Assembly (NCBI RefSeq): GCF_000177535.2
Contig: NC_015673.1
Coordinates: 868,001 to 932,000 of the forward strand
DNA from: Corynebacterium resistens DSM 45100
GTDB lineage: Bacteria; Actinomycetota; Actinomycetes; Mycobacteriales; Mycobacteriaceae
Reading direction: 5' to 3'
Length of the DNA: 64,000 nt
Made by a program: the position numbers and the translations under genes. The notes under the pieces are model-generated. The model saw only the letters and a program-made list of their open reading frames with translations, ran no database searches and had not been told where the DNA came from. Shown here piece by piece: positions 63,841 to 64,000 of the stretch (position 1 is its first letter; each line of letters opens with the position of its first letter).

Positions 63841-64000
63841 ATGTATCCACGTTTTCATCGTGTACGTCGTGGCCGAGTGTTGGCCGGGGTATGCACGGGC
63901 TTGGCCGCCCACCTAGGGGTGGATGTGCGCTGGGTTCGTCTGGTTTTTCTCGCCATTGCAGCCGTACCTCTGGCTGGCGTGGCGGTCTACGGCGCTTTGA
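63841..64000 (+). CDS. PspC-domain protein, N-terminal part (probably a sensor kinase; runs off the end)
   Basis: The frame opens at ATG 63841 and continues past the window edge with 53 residues visible. RGRVLAGVCTGLAAHLGVD and VRWVRLVFLAIAAVPLAG are the PspC domain and first helix. In C. glutamicum EsrS and related actinobacterial kinases a PspC domain heads the histidine kinase. The divergent partner and operator array support this. Kinase domains are not in view, so the identity is inferred. Confidence 0.7.
   Translation, partial: MYPRFHRVRRGRVLAGVCTGLAAHLGVDVRWVRLVFLAIAAVPLAGVAVYGAL

Overview
The window is an ordinary chromosomal stretch of a Corynebacterium (Actinomycetota, Mycobacteriales). 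The evidence is moderately high GC, the mycothiol enzyme MscR, a single-chain pyruvate dehydrogenase E1 (AceE), a three-lipoyl-domain E2, an RNase HI / histidine phosphatase fusion, DtxR- and BioQ-like sites, and a gene order that follows the M. tuberculosis Rv2204-Rv2260 neighbourhood in several blocks. The corynebacterial IS1249-type element supports the genus. I do not assign a species.

Layout. 0-5 kb: the end of dnaG, a YtxH-like protein, mscR with a metallo-beta-lactamase-fold hydrolase, and a copper P-type ATPase. 4.9-6.3 kb: an intact IS1249-like element with perfect 24-bp ends and an 8-bp target duplication. 6.4-11.2 kb: two tRNA genes, corA behind a structured leader, a decayed fructosamine kinase, an acyl carrier protein coupled to a serine hydrolase, and a divergent alpha/beta hydrolase. 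11.2-22.8 kb: aceE, a DUF3052 protein, tRNA-Val, SURF1, ptpA with a HAD protein, NIF3, a zinc-ribbon coiled-coil protein, RNase HI/phosphatase, rnpB and an RNB ribonuclease. 22.9-29.1 kb: panB, glnA2, glnE and a divergent heme-oxygenase-like gene behind a DtxR-like box. 29.1-39.4 kb: an atypical sortase, a TSUP exporter, a GT87 glycosyltransferase, bioB followed by a BsaP-aminotransferase fusion, a YhgE/Pip protein with a degenerate ABC ATPase, and thrC. 39.6-45.4 kb: an NRAMP-like transporter facing an operon of pxpA, fused pxpBC and a biotin carboxylase/BCCP protein. 45.6-64 kb: an old yellow enzyme, a proline-rich lipoprotein, glnA1, an RDD protein, a repeat-rich spacer, a LysE exporter, DUF4191, lipA, lipB, the E2 gene, leucyl aminopeptidase, ilvE, cobT, DUF3043, an ErpA/IscA protein, and a divergent PspC pair that runs off the end.

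Functional links. glnA1, glnA2 and glnE make up the glutamine synthetase module. aceE, E2, lipA and lipB cover the pyruvate dehydrogenase complex and its cofactor. bioB with the BsaP fusion supplies biotin, and a biotin-dependent protein lies nearby in the pxp operon. ptpA and its HAD neighbour match the mycobacterial PtpA/PtkA arrangement.

Most worth a second look: (1) the pxp operon, whose parts match those of urea carboxylase but split over separate genes; (2) the BsaP-aminotransferase fusion directly after bioB; (3) the heme-oxygenase-like protein that lacks the family's key residues yet sits under a DtxR-like box; (4) the YhgE partner ATPase with Arg in place of the Walker A Lys; (5) a palindrome array between the two PspC genes; (6) a recurrent dispersed motif, GGCGTCR followed by an A-rich stretch.
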